Part shown: positions 9,350 to 16,638 of the stretch, one piece after another
Layout: each line of letters begins with the position of its first letter
Numbering within the stretch: position 1 is the stretch's first letter
Source: CAZQIC01 sp964593555
Lineage (GTDB): Bacteria > Bacteroidota > Bacteroidia > JAFLBG01
DNA: 19,520 bases
Assembly (NCBI GenBank): GCA_964593555.1
Contig: CAZQIC010000091.1
Location: 1 to 19,520 of the forward strand
Reading direction: 5' to 3'
Made by a program: the position numbers and the translations under genes
Notes under the pieces: model-generated
Databases searched by the model: none
Told to the model about the DNA's origin: nothing
The model's input: only the letters and a program-made list of their open reading frames with translations

Positions 9350-10234
9350 TTATTTCTCAATAAGTTTCCGGCTCGATTCCCGGAATTCCTTCGGAGAAAG
9401 ACCGGTTTGTTTTTTAAAAAACCTGGTGAAGTAAGAAGGGTCCTCAAAATTTAATATTTGTGCTATCTCGTTTACACTTTCATCGGAGTGTAATAACATT
9501 CTTTTTATTTCAAGAATTAATCTTTCCTGTATGAGGGCGCTGGCTGAAATACCCAGGTTGTCATACACCACATCATTCAAATGCCCGGGTGAAACGCATA
9601 AAATTTCGGCATATTCATTTGGCTTATGCATCTGGATAAAATTCTTTTCTATAAGTATTCTGAATTTTCTGGTCAGCTCAGCCTGTGGACTTTTACTTTT
9701 CTCTGAAGATGAAGTTTGTGATAAAAAAAATCGTTTGGAATCGAGTAGCAACATGTTTAAACAAGCCCGCAAAACTTCCTCCTTATCTTCATTTGGTGAG
9801 TTGTATTCATCCTTAATTCTTGAAAATAAATTTTTAAAATATTCTATTTGTTCTTTCGGAACTTCAATAATGGGCATTGTTGTATTGTTGTTCAAAAATG
9901 GCATTTCATATAAAGTGTCTCTATTCTTGAGGCCCAGTTGATAAAATTCTCTCGAAAACATAATCACATATCCATTGGAGTCTAATGCTCTTTGTAATAA
10001 ATGCACTTGTCCAGGTGAAACAAAATGTAGTGAGTTGTTTTTTATTGGAAAGGTCTCAAAGTCTATATAATGTGCCCCGCCGCCTTTTGAAATAAAAAAT
10101 ATTTCATAGTAGGCATGCCTGTGATACCTGGTAGGGTCGTATGTGTTTTTCTCTTTTAACTCTAAAATTTCAAATGGAATTGATCTTTCCAGCTTATCGT
10201 AAAATTCATGAGTAGGAATAAGCGTAGGTTTCAT
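9350..10234 (-). CDS. AraC-family transcriptional regulator
   Basis: This 294-residue protein has an N-terminal cupin-type sensor domain (about residues 30-95, with RYHRHAYYEIFFISKG and SPGQVHLL) and a C-terminal pair of helix-turn-helix motifs. The first HTH is about residues 206-228 (NEYAEILCVSPGHLNDVV) and the second about 253-287 (VNEIAQILNFEDPSYFTRFFKKQTGLSPKEFR). The second matches the highly conserved AraC/XylS signature. Such proteins bind DNA as ligand-responsive activators; the ligand cannot be read from sequence. It converges on the protease gene with only a 3-bp gap, and is divergent from ettA across 368 bp. Its targets are unknown, though the shared upstream region makes autoregulation possible. 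Confidence 0.92.
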   Translation of the reverse strand: MKPTLIPTHEFYDKLERSIPFEILELKEKNTYDPTRYHRHAYYEIFFISKGGGAHYIDFETFPIKNNSLHFVSPGQVHLLQRALDSNGYVIMFSREFYQLGLKNRDTLYEMPFLNNNTTMPIIEVPKEQIEYFKNLFSRIKDEYNSPNEDKEEVLRACLNMLLLDSKRFFLSQTSSSEKSKSPQAELTRKFRILIEKNFIQMHKPNEYAEILCVSPGHLNDVVYDNLGISASALIQERLILEIKRMLLHSDESVNEIAQILNFEDPSYFTRFFKKQTGLSPKEFRESSRKLIEK

Positions 10235-10270
10235 TTTTATCCTTTAATAAACTACGGGGATGAATTCATG

Positions 10271-10283
10271 CTAATATACCAAA
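10271..10283 (-). promoter_or_regulatory. Candidate promoter element of the AraC-type gene
   Basis: Read on the minus strand this is TTTGGTATATTAG. TATATTAG differs by one base from the Bacteroidota -7 consensus TAnnTTTG and lies 36 bp before the start codon. The same 11-base core TTTGGTATATT occurs on the other strand before ettA. No convincing -33 element is seen. Confidence 0.3.
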
Positions 10284-10538
10284 TTTTAATCATTTTGGCG
10301 AGCCATTGTTAACCGCTCTTGAATTAAGTATACGGTAAAGTTATCCTCTTTATGGCATTTTAGGATAGGACGAAAGAGGGTAGTTCAGGTACTTTTCACG
10401 GTTTCTGAGTTAACGGTTTATATGGCTATTTCATTAACATTTAGGATTTATAGGGAAAGTGGTCGAGTTTTGAAAAAACGAAACATATTTACCATTTAAT
10501 ATTCGGGGGTGGTTTTAATTTTTTTAAAACCTGTTTGG

Positions 10539-10551
10539 TTTGGTATATTTG
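10539..10551 (+). promoter_or_regulatory. Candidate promoter (-7 element) of the ettA operon
   Basis: TATATTTG (10544-10551) fits the Bacteroidota -7 consensus TAnnTTTG exactly. It lies 51 bp before the ettA ATG, predicting a leader of about 45 nt. A TTG at the expected -33 distance is lacking; only T-rich sequence is present there. Confidence 0.45.
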
Positions 10552-10602
10552 CCTTCCCTTATAATTCTTAATTTTACATTCTTAATTTTTAATTTCAGGA
10601 AC

Positions 10603-12279
10603 ATGTCAGAAGGAAGACAAATTATTTTTTCGATGGTGAAAGTGAGTAAAACACTTAACACCGGTAAGCAAATACTTAAAGATATTTATCTCTCATTTTA
10701 TTATGGTGCGAAGATTGGTGTACTTGGATTAAATGGATCTGGAAAATCAACCCTGATGAAAATTATTGCAGGGATGGATAAGTCCTATCAAGGTGAATTG
10801 CATTTTTCTCCAGGTTATTCCATTGGTATGCTTGAGCAAGAGCCGCAACTCGACGACACCAAAACTGTTATTGAAATTGTTCGGGAGGGTGCGCAGGAAT
10901 TTGTTGATATACTTAAACAGTACGAAGATGTAAATAACAAGTTTGCTGAACCAATGAGTGATGATGAAATGACAAAGCTTGTTGAGAAGCAGGCGAGGTT
11001 GAATGATCTTATTGAACAGCACGATCTTTGGAATTTAGATAACAGGTTGGAAATGGCTATGGATGCACTACGCTGTCCGGAGAGCGATGCTCCTGTGAAA
11101 AATCTTTCTGGTGGTGAAAGAAGACGTGTGGCGCTTTGCAGACTATTGATACAAGAGCCTGATATTTTATTATTGGATGAGCCAACGAATCACCTGGATG
11201 CTGAATCGGTTGATTGGTTAGAACAACATTTACATGCATATAAGGGAACAGTAATTGCTGTTACACACGATAGATATTTCCTTGATAACGTAGCAGGTTG
11301 GATATTAGAGTTGGATAGGGGAGAAGGCATTCCGTGGAAAGGAAATTATTCTGAGTGGCTGGATCAAAAACAAAAACGTTTAGCGCAGGAAGAAAAAACA
11401 GAAAGTAAACGTCAGAAAAATTTAAAACGAGAGTTGGATTGGGTGCGCCAGGGTGCAAAGGGTCGTCAGGCAAAACAAAAAGCGCGTTTGCAGAACTATG
11501 AAAAAATGCAAAGCGAAAGTGTGAAGGAAAAAGAAGAAAAACTGGAACTTTTTATTCCGAACGGTCCGCGCTTAGGTAATGAAGTAATTGAGGCTATAGA
11601 TGTTTCAAAAGGATTTGGAGACAAGTTGTTGTACGAGCATTTAAATTTTAAATTACCACCTGCAGGAATCGTTGGTATCATTGGCCCGAATGGCGCTGGT
11701 AAAACTACATTGTTCCGCATGATCATGGCTCAGGAAAAGGCTGACAAGGGAGAGTTTAAAGTAGGGCCAACAGTTAAAATTGCTTATGTAGATCAGGCAC
11801 ATACTGATGTTGATCCGAATAAAACTATTTACGAAGTTTTGGCAGGAGGGAATGAGGTAGTTAAGATTGGTGGAAACGATATTAACTCACGTACTTATAT
11901 TTCCCGTTTTAACTTTCATGGACCTGATCAGGGAAAAAAATGTGGTGTGCTTTCTGGTGGTGAACGTAATCGTTTACACTTAGCAATGACATTAAAACAA
12001 GAGGCTAATGTATTGTTGCTCGATGAGCCAACAAATGATCTTGATGTAAATACATTACGCGCCTTGGAAGAAGCAATGGAAAATTTTGCAGGATGTGCTG
12101 TGATTATATCTCACGACAGGTGGTTTTTAGACAGGGTTTGTACCCATATACTCGCATTTGAAGGGGATTCAACTGTATATTATTTTGAAGGAGGTTACAC
12201 TGAATATGAGGAAAATAAAAAGAAACGTTTGGGAAATGTTGAGCCTAAGCGTGTACGTTATAAAAAATTAGTAGTTTAA
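10603..12279 (+). CDS. ettA: Energy-dependent translational throttle protein EttA (ABC-F ATPase)
   Basis: EttA is a cytoplasmic ABC-F protein that binds the ribosomal E site and couples entry into elongation to the ATP/ADP ratio. The 558-residue product carries two ATPase domains and no membrane segments. In the first, Walker A is GLNGSGKST (42-50), the signature LSGGE (168-172) and Walker B DILLLDEP (187-194). In the second, Walker A is GPNGAGKTT (361-369), the signature LSGGE (450-454) and Walker B VLLLDEP (470-476). The charged linker about 250-315 (QKQKRL, KGRQAKQKARLQNYE) matches the EttA tRNA-interaction region. I chose the ATG at 10603: the frame opens upstream at 10540, but those 21 residues are AT-rich leader and not EttA-like, while MSEGRQIIFSMVKVSK aligns with the family start. 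It leads an operon with the next two genes (gaps of 15 and 2 bp). Confidence 0.95.
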   Translation: MSEGRQIIFSMVKVSKTLNTGKQILKDIYLSFYYGAKIGVLGLNGSGKSTLMKIIAGMDKSYQGELHFSPGYSIGMLEQEPQLDDTKTVIEIVREGAQEFVDILKQYEDVNNKFAEPMSDDEMTKLVEKQARLNDLIEQHDLWNLDNRLEMAMDALRCPESDAPVKNLSGGERRRVALCRLLIQEPDILLLDEPTNHLDAESVDWLEQHLHAYKGTVIAVTHDRYFLDNVAGWILELDRGEGIPWKGNYSEWLDQKQKRLAQEEKTESKRQKNLKRELDWVRQGAKGRQAKQKARLQNYEKMQSESVKEKEEKLELFIPNGPRLGNEVIEAIDVSKGFGDKLLYEHLNFKLPPAGIVGIIGPNGAGKTTLFRMIMAQEKADKGEFKVGPTVKIAYVDQAHTDVDPNKTIYEVLAGGNEVVKIGGNDINSRTYISRFNFHGPDQGKKCGVLSGGERNRLHLAMTLKQEANVLLLDEPTNDLDVNTLRALEEAMENFAGCAVIISHDRWFLDRVCTHILAFEGDSTVYYFEGGYTEYEENKKKRLGNVEPKRVRYKKLVV

Positions 12280-12294
12280 TAAACATATAATAGA

Positions 12295-13005
12295 ATGAAA
12301 AAATCGATATTACTATTTGGATCAATTTTATTTTCGGCATTTGTATTTTCGCAAAGTTGTGAAAAAATGCTGCCCTTTCACCAGGGAACATCCATTACTT
12401 ATAAGAATTATGATGATAAACAAAAATTGCTTGGAAGTCACAAACAAACATTTTTGAAAGTAACCAGCGGAGGCGAAAAAGTGGTGAGCACAATTAAGGC
12501 GGAATATTTTGATAAAGATGGAAAAGCTCAAAGCACTTCGGAATTTACAATGAAGTGTGAGAAGGGGTTAATAAGTATGGACATGAGTAAAATGATGCCT
12601 TCTGCCGGAACAGCCGGAGCGATGAGAGGAATGGAAATGAAGATGAAAGGAGATGACCTGGAATATCCCGCTACATTTACAGTTGGGGAAACATTGAAAA
12701 GCGGTAAAATGCAAATGGAAATGGTGAATGCCGGAACTACATTTTCAACAACAGAATTTGAAATTGTAAACAGAAAAGTGGATGCGAAGGAAACCATTAC
12801 AACACCTGCGGGTACTTTTGTATGCTATAAAATATCTATGGATTATAAATCAGAAACAAAGATGTCGATGCTGCCGACACCGATGAAAATTAGCGGGAAG
12901 ACTATACAATGGTATAATATTGAAGCAGGCATGGTAAAATCGGAGAGTTATAAAGAAGATGGTAAACTAACAAGTGTTTCTATTTTAGAAGAAATAAAAA
13001 AATAA
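12295..13005 (+). CDS. Secreted DUF3108/TapB-like protein of unknown function
   Basis: This 236-residue protein begins with a signal peptide (MKKSILLFGSILFSAFVFSQ), so it should be periplasmic or outer-membrane associated. The mature part looks like an all-beta domain with alternating short strands: YKNYDDKQKLLGSHKQTF, TTPAGTFVCYKI near residue 175, and a closing WYNIEAGMVKSESYKEDGKL. This pattern recalls the DUF3108/TapB-like proteins common in Bacteroidota; that assignment is from memory of the family and moderate. No catalytic residues are evident. The central segment is unusually Met-rich (MDMSKMMPSAGTAGAMRGME). It lies 15 bp after ettA and 2 bp before hisS, so it is probably co-transcribed with both, although it shares no obvious function with them. 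Confidence 0.75.
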   Translation: MKKSILLFGSILFSAFVFSQSCEKMLPFHQGTSITYKNYDDKQKLLGSHKQTFLKVTSGGEKVVSTIKAEYFDKDGKAQSTSEFTMKCEKGLISMDMSKMMPSAGTAGAMRGMEMKMKGDDLEYPATFTVGETLKSGKMQMEMVNAGTTFSTTEFEIVNRKVDAKETITTPAGTFVCYKISMDYKSETKMSMLPTPMKISGKTIQWYNIEAGMVKSESYKEDGKLTSVSILEEIKK

Positions 13006-13007
13006 TT

Positions 13008-14381
13008 TTGAAACCCTCCGTACCAAAAGGCACTCGCGATTTTTCTCCCATTGAAATGGTGAGACGGAATTTTATTTTTGATAGTATAAGATCAGTTTTC
13101 CAGTTGTATGGTTATTTACCCATTGAAACTCCGGCACTGGAAAATTTAGAGACTCTAACTGGTAAATCGGGGGAAGAGGCCGATCAGTTATTGTTCAGAA
13201 TTTTGAATTCTCGTTTGCATGAGTCTAAGACAAAGGAAAAATCAAAAGAAGATTTTGAACGGATGCTTGAGCAAAATGTAAATTCTTCTTACTTAACAGA
13301 AAAAGCTCTCCGTTACGATCTAACAGTTCCCTTTGCGCGTTATGTAGTACAACATCAAAATGAAATTGCCTTTCCCTTTAAACGTTATCAGATGCAACCC
13401 GTGTGGCGTGCTGATAGGCCTCAGAAGGGAAGATATAGAGAGTTTTACCAATGCGATGCCGATGTAATTGGAAGCGATTCACTACTGAATGAAGTAGAGT
13501 TGATTCAATTGATGGATGATGTATTTACAAAACTTGATATTCCTGTTACCATTAAAATGAATAACCGTAAAGTGTTAATGGGGATTGCGGAAGTTGTTGG
13601 CGAACAGGATAAAATTGTAGATATAACTGTTGCTATTGATAAGCTTGATAAAATAGGAGTAGAAGGGGTGAATAAAGAACTGAAAGAAAAAAATATTTCC
13701 GATAAGGCTATTGAACAACTTCAACCCTTGATCAATTTTGTAGGTAGTAATAATGAAAAATTAGAATTGCTTAAACAAATATTGTCTTCATCAGAAAGTG
13801 GAAGAAAAGGCATTGAAGAACTCGAATACATTTTTTCTTCTCAAATCTCAAATCTCAAATCTCAAATCGAGTTGGACATTACTCTCGCCCGCGGATTAAA
13901 TTACTATACCGGCGCGATCTTCGAAGTAAAAGCCAATGAAGGAACATTAACTAGTAGTATCACCGGTGGTGGCCGTTATGATAATCTTACTGGAATTTTT
14001 GGTCTGCCCAATGTTTCGGGTGTAGGAATTTCATTTGGTATCGATAGGATTTTTGATGTAATGAACGAATTGAGTCTCTTTGAAAAAATTGATTATACAA
14101 AATCAACAACCAAAGTGATGTTTGTGAATTTTGGTCCTGCCGAAGAAAAATATTGTCTGCCATTGCTTTCTCAATTGCGTAAGGAAGGAATCAATTCGGA
14201 GATCTATCCTGACCATGCTAAGATCAAAAAACAATTCGATTACGCCAACAAAAAACAAATTCCATTTGTAATTGTTGTAGGTAGCGATGAGATGCAGAGT
14301 GGAGCACTCACTTTAAAGGACATGACAAAAGGAACTCAGGAGAAATTGCCGATTGGAAATATTATTGCTACCGTAAAGTAA
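13008..14381 (+). CDS. hisS: Histidine--tRNA ligase
   Basis: This cytoplasmic class II synthetase charges tRNA-His with histidine using ATP. The 457-residue product has KGTRDFSP at its start (residues 7-14), motif 2 in RADRPQKGRYREFYQCDADV (134-153), the histidine-binding LARGLNYYTGAIFEV (293-307), motif 3 around GGGRYDNL to GVGISFGIDR (320-347) and the anticodon-binding domain from about 367. Length is normal. The start must be the TTG at 13008: the first in-frame ATG, at Met17, would remove the conserved KGTRD segment. The TTG follows the stop of the preceding gene by 2 bp and has no Shine-Dalgarno. A four-copy heptamer repeat encodes residues 278-287, a loop before the histidine-binding motif. 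Confidence 0.96.
   Translation: MKPSVPKGTRDFSPIEMVRRNFIFDSIRSVFQLYGYLPIETPALENLETLTGKSGEEADQLLFRILNSRLHESKTKEKSKEDFERMLEQNVNSSYLTEKALRYDLTVPFARYVVQHQNEIAFPFKRYQMQPVWRADRPQKGRYREFYQCDADVIGSDSLLNEVELIQLMDDVFTKLDIPVTIKMNNRKVLMGIAEVVGEQDKIVDITVAIDKLDKIGVEGVNKELKEKNISDKAIEQLQPLINFVGSNNEKLELLKQILSSSESGRKGIEELEYIFSSQISNLKSQIELDITLARGLNYYTGAIFEVKANEGTLTSSITGGGRYDNLTGIFGLPNVSGVGISFGIDRIFDVMNELSLFEKIDYTKSTTKVMFVNFGPAEEKYCLPLLSQLRKEGINSEIYPDHAKIKKQFDYANKKQIPFVIVVGSDEMQSGALTLKDMTKGTQEKLPIGNIIATVK
13840..13867 (+). repeat. Heptamer tandem repeat inside hisS (four perfect copies of CTCAAAT)
   Basis: Four perfect head-to-tail copies of CTCAAAT run from 13840 to 13867. Because seven is not a multiple of three, the repeat is read in changing frames (SQISNLKSQI). 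Gain or loss of one unit would shift the hisS frame; three units would keep it. Confidence 0.9.
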
Positions 14382-14421
14382 AATACATGGCGTCTGTATT
14401 TCGACAAGCTAAATATGACGC
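14381..14421. terminator. Candidate bidirectional terminator between hisS and the BlaR1-type gene
   Basis: The convergent gap of 54 bp contains nested inverted repeats. GCGTC (14390-14394) pairs with GACGC (14417-14421), with an inner TATTT/AAATA. An alternative stem AAATACA (14381-14387) pairs with TGTATTT (14395-14401). There is no long T tract, so this is tentative. Confidence 0.35.
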
Positions 14422-14435
14422 TTCGTATTAGTATT

Positions 14436-16097
14436 TCATTCAGAACCCTTGATTATTTCCGTTGTTGCCGAGATTGCTTCCGGATTCAATATTTTAAATT
14501 TCTTCAAATCTTTTTTATATTCAATTTCGATATATACTTTTTCTCCAATCTTTAGTTTTTTTAGATCAATTTCAAAGGCGGCCGCTTTTACGTCGACCGA
14601 ATTTTGTACTCCGTTTATAAGTACTTTTTGTATTACAAATTCACTTGCATCATTTAAAAAGGAATTGGCAATATAAAGGTTTTTGCCAGCGTATGTTCCT
14701 TCAATTCTCATTGTTTCTATTGCTGAATTAAGTACTCCGGTCTCTACAGGCTTGTTGATAATTGATCCTGTTTCGTCTGTATTTACAATTGTTATAGACA
14801 GACCGGGGATTTTTGAAACCGAGGTATAATCAGGGTCATTAAGATCATTATTTCTTGCGCTGACGTTTTCAAAATATAATTTATCTCCTGGACTTAGCTT
14901 CTTAATCATTCTTCTCATGTCGAAAGTAAATCCTCCTTGTAGCGATGAATAAGTAACGAGGGGAGTCTCATTTCCTATTTTAGCCGTCATATCGAAAGAT
15001 ATTATGTAATATTTTTCAGTATTGATCTTCAATTCATCTGCTTCAAGTAATTTTTCTACCGATATTTTCCCCTCCTGTATTCCTGTAACTATCATATTTT
15101 TAATGAAGGTTCCATTCGGCGGAATTCTATAGTTTGATGTTGTAGGGGCTTTTATAAGAGGGTAGTTTTTTTCTACATCTATTGAATTAATTACATTTTT
15201 TGTGGCGGACATTTGTTTAAATGAAAAGGCAAGCACCATTAATGTCGCAATAGGAAGCGCAATTAATATTTTCAGTATTGAGGCCTTTCCGGACTTTGGT
15301 TTTGTTATCATAGCAATACGGGTTTTAAGATTAGACATATTAAAATTATTGCTCAACTGAAAACCGATATTGTTTAATATCTGTTTATTGATGAGCACTT
15401 CATAATCATCTTTTATATTTTTTTCATGATTGAGTACTGCGCTGTCTGCAATATATTCATGAACTTCTTTCAACTCTTTATTGAATAAATAAACTAATGG
15501 GTTAAACCAGAAAACTATTCCAAGCATTTCCATCAATAAATTGTCAATGGTATGAAAGTGATTAATGTGTGCCATTTCATGATTGATAATCTGATTAATT
15601 TCTTGTTCTGAAAGTTTTACAGTGTTGTCCCATAGAATATATTTGAAAAAGGATGATGTAGGGTATTGGCCATTCGTACATATAATGTAATGCCTGCTTA
15701 ACACAACAATCTCCCCTTTCTTAATAAAGTAGGATAAACGAAAGAATTGATAAGCGAATTTTGTTAGTAGCACTACCGCACCTAAAAGGTACATGACCAA
15801 CAAAATGGAATTAATATCAAAATTGCTTTCCACTTTATGTTCGATAAAATGTTTTGTTGATTTTATTGGTGTAATAATTGTTTCCATTGATTTATAGATG
15901 GTGGTAACTGTTTCCATCGGCGTCTCCGATTTAATTTTAATGGAAGGAATCGCAAGGGATAATATAACAGAACATAGAAGGTATATCCTATTGATATTGA
16001 AATAGGTTTCTTTTTTTAGAAAGATTCGGTAAACAATATAAAAGAAAAGCTGACAAATACTTGCCTGGGCCAGGTAAACGAGAAAGTTATTATTCAT
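14436..16097 (-). CDS. BlaR1/MecR1-type M56 membrane zinc protease with a GldM-like ectodomain
   Basis: This 553-residue integral membrane sensor protease has transmembrane segments at about residues 5-25, 36-52, 97-118 and 272-292. Between the last two is the M56 site: HEMAH (173-177) supplies two zinc ligands and the catalytic Glu, and Glu214 in EVHEYIAD is the likely third ligand. In BlaR1/MecR1 an outside signal triggers this protease, which leads to inactivation of the BlaI repressor. The ectodomain after about residue 293 lacks the SxxK and KTG motifs of the penicillin-binding sensor of BlaR1. Instead, about 330-440 (LSPGDKLYFENVSAR) resembles GldM C-terminal beta domains, and about 464-545 (GTYAGKNLYIANSF, KILNPE) resembles an uncharacterised Bacteroidota domain; both comparisons are from memory. 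It overlaps the repressor gene by 8 bp, implying coupled translation. Confidence 0.88.
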   Translation of the reverse strand: MNNNFLVYLAQASICQLFFYIVYRIFLKKETYFNINRIYLLCSVILSLAIPSIKIKSETPMETVTTIYKSMETIITPIKSTKHFIEHKVESNFDINSILLVMYLLGAVVLLTKFAYQFFRLSYFIKKGEIVVLSRHYIICTNGQYPTSSFFKYILWDNTVKLSEQEINQIINHEMAHINHFHTIDNLLMEMLGIVFWFNPLVYLFNKELKEVHEYIADSAVLNHEKNIKDDYEVLINKQILNNIGFQLSNNFNMSNLKTRIAMITKPKSGKASILKILIALPIATLMVLAFSFKQMSATKNVINSIDVEKNYPLIKAPTTSNYRIPPNGTFIKNMIVTGIQEGKISVEKLLEADELKINTEKYYIISFDMTAKIGNETPLVTYSSLQGGFTFDMRRMIKKLSPGDKLYFENVSARNNDLNDPDYTSVSKIPGLSITIVNTDETGSIINKPVETGVLNSAIETMRIEGTYAGKNLYIANSFLNDASEFVIQKVLINGVQNSVDVKAAAFEIDLKKLKIGEKVYIEIEYKKDLKKFKILNPEAISATTEIIKGSE

Positions 16098-16458
16098 TTG
16101 TCTTCTTTTTATTTATCGTTTTTAAAATTTCATTAAGATCTTTAATGTCAATATCATTTTCCTTTACGAAATATGATATCAGGTTTTCGGTTGATCCGTT
16201 AAAATAATTTTTGAAAATATTTTTAAAGGCGAAACTCCTATACTCCTTTTTAGGCACCAAGGGATGGTACTCATGCGTTTTACCATAAGCCTTATGGCCG
16301 ATGAATCCTTTTTCTTCCAAAATCCTTACAATTGTAGATACCGTGGTATATGCAGGCTCTGGTTTGGGCAACTTGGCAATGATGTCTTTTATAAAGCCTT
16401 TCTTTAAGTCCCAAAGTACCTGCATTACTTGTTCTTCTGCTTTTGTTAGTTCCTTCAT
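16090..16458 (-). CDS. BlaI/MecI-family winged-helix repressor
   Basis: This 122-residue DNA-binding protein follows the BlaI/MecI/CopY pattern: MKELTKAEEQVMQVLWDL (N-terminal helix), KDIIAKLPKPEPAYTTVSTI (winged helix-turn-helix with the typical YTTVSTIVRILEEKGF recognition helix, about residues 37-52) and the wing GHKAYGKTHEYHPLV. The C-terminal half (about 75-122) is helical and expected to form the dimer. Family members repress their own operon until the partner membrane protease responds to a signal. The gene overlaps the BlaR1-type gene, and two tandem dyads lie across its promoter. There is no beta-lactamase in the window, so a role in antibiotic resistance is not supported. Confidence 0.93.
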   Translation of the reverse strand: MKELTKAEEQVMQVLWDLKKGFIKDIIAKLPKPEPAYTTVSTIVRILEEKGFIGHKAYGKTHEYHPLVPKKEYRSFAFKNIFKNYFNGSTENLISYFVKENDIDIKDLNEILKTINKKKTNE

Positions 16459-16482
16459 TTTTTTGTTTTTCTATTGACAGAA

Positions 16483-16513
16483 CAAACATACAACTAAAAA
16501 CTTAGTTTGTCAA
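16483..16513 (-). promoter_or_regulatory. Promoter of the BlaI-BlaR1-type operon
   Basis: On the minus strand a TTG (16513-16511) is followed after 20 bp by TATGTTTG (16490-16483). This fits the Bacteroidota consensus TTG-N19/20-TAnnTTTG, and predicts a start of transcription about 20 nt before the ATG at 16458. The operator dyads overlap it. Confidence 0.6.
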
Positions 16514-16530
16514 CTAAAATATTAGTTGTA
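16489..16530. promoter_or_regulatory. Tandem BlaI-type operator (two dyads)
   Basis: Four half sites alternate in orientation: TACAACTAA (16489), TTAGTTTGT (16502), CAACTAA (16511) and TTAGTTGTA (16522). The inner dyad arms centre at 16499.5 and 16519.5, so the two dyads are 20 bp apart, about two helical turns. The outer arms TACAACTAA and TTAGTTGTA are exact reverse complements. They contain the TACA/TGTA ends typical of BlaI/MecI half sites and cover the promoter, as expected for autorepression. Confidence 0.6.
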
Positions 16531-16638
16531 ATGCTAAAAGTATAGTTAATCAGCTGATTGGCAGGCAGAAAAATTTAAAAATGAAAAGTTAATTGGTAAT
16601 TCTCCATGGCTGGGGGGCGGAGACGCTATATAAGCCGG

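Larger units (their letters stand above)
10235..10602. other. Divergent intergenic region between the AraC-type gene and ettA
   Basis: No gene is visible in these 368 bp. They hold two promoter-like elements facing outward (see 10271-10283 and 10539-10551). A 7-bp inverted repeat CCTCTTT/AAAGAGG lies at 10345-10351 and 10373-10379. A wider interrupted dyad pairs AGCCAT and AACCG (10301-10315) with CGGTT and ATGGCT (10414-10427). The last 45 bp before ettA are very AT-rich, with a 12-bp direct repeat ATTCTTAATTTT at 10564 and 10578. Confidence 0.6.

Noticed and set aside
9531..9941. 136-codon open frame antisense to the AraC-type gene
   Set aside because: It lies wholly within a clearly recognised AraC-family gene on the other strand and its protein has no recognisable features.
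10540..10602. N-terminal extension of EttA from an upstream ATG
   Set aside because: The 21 residues come from AT-rich leader sequence that includes the -7 promoter element; EttA homology begins at the ATG at 10603.
14436..16458. Beta-lactam resistance locus
   Set aside because: The BlaI/BlaR1-type pair has no beta-lactamase or penicillin-binding gene beside it, and the sensor lacks SxxK/KTG penicillin-binding motifs.
16292..16489. 65-codon open frame overlapping the BlaI-type gene start
   Set aside because: It runs in another frame of the same strand over the conserved helix-turn-helix coding region and through the promoter; its protein is not family-like.
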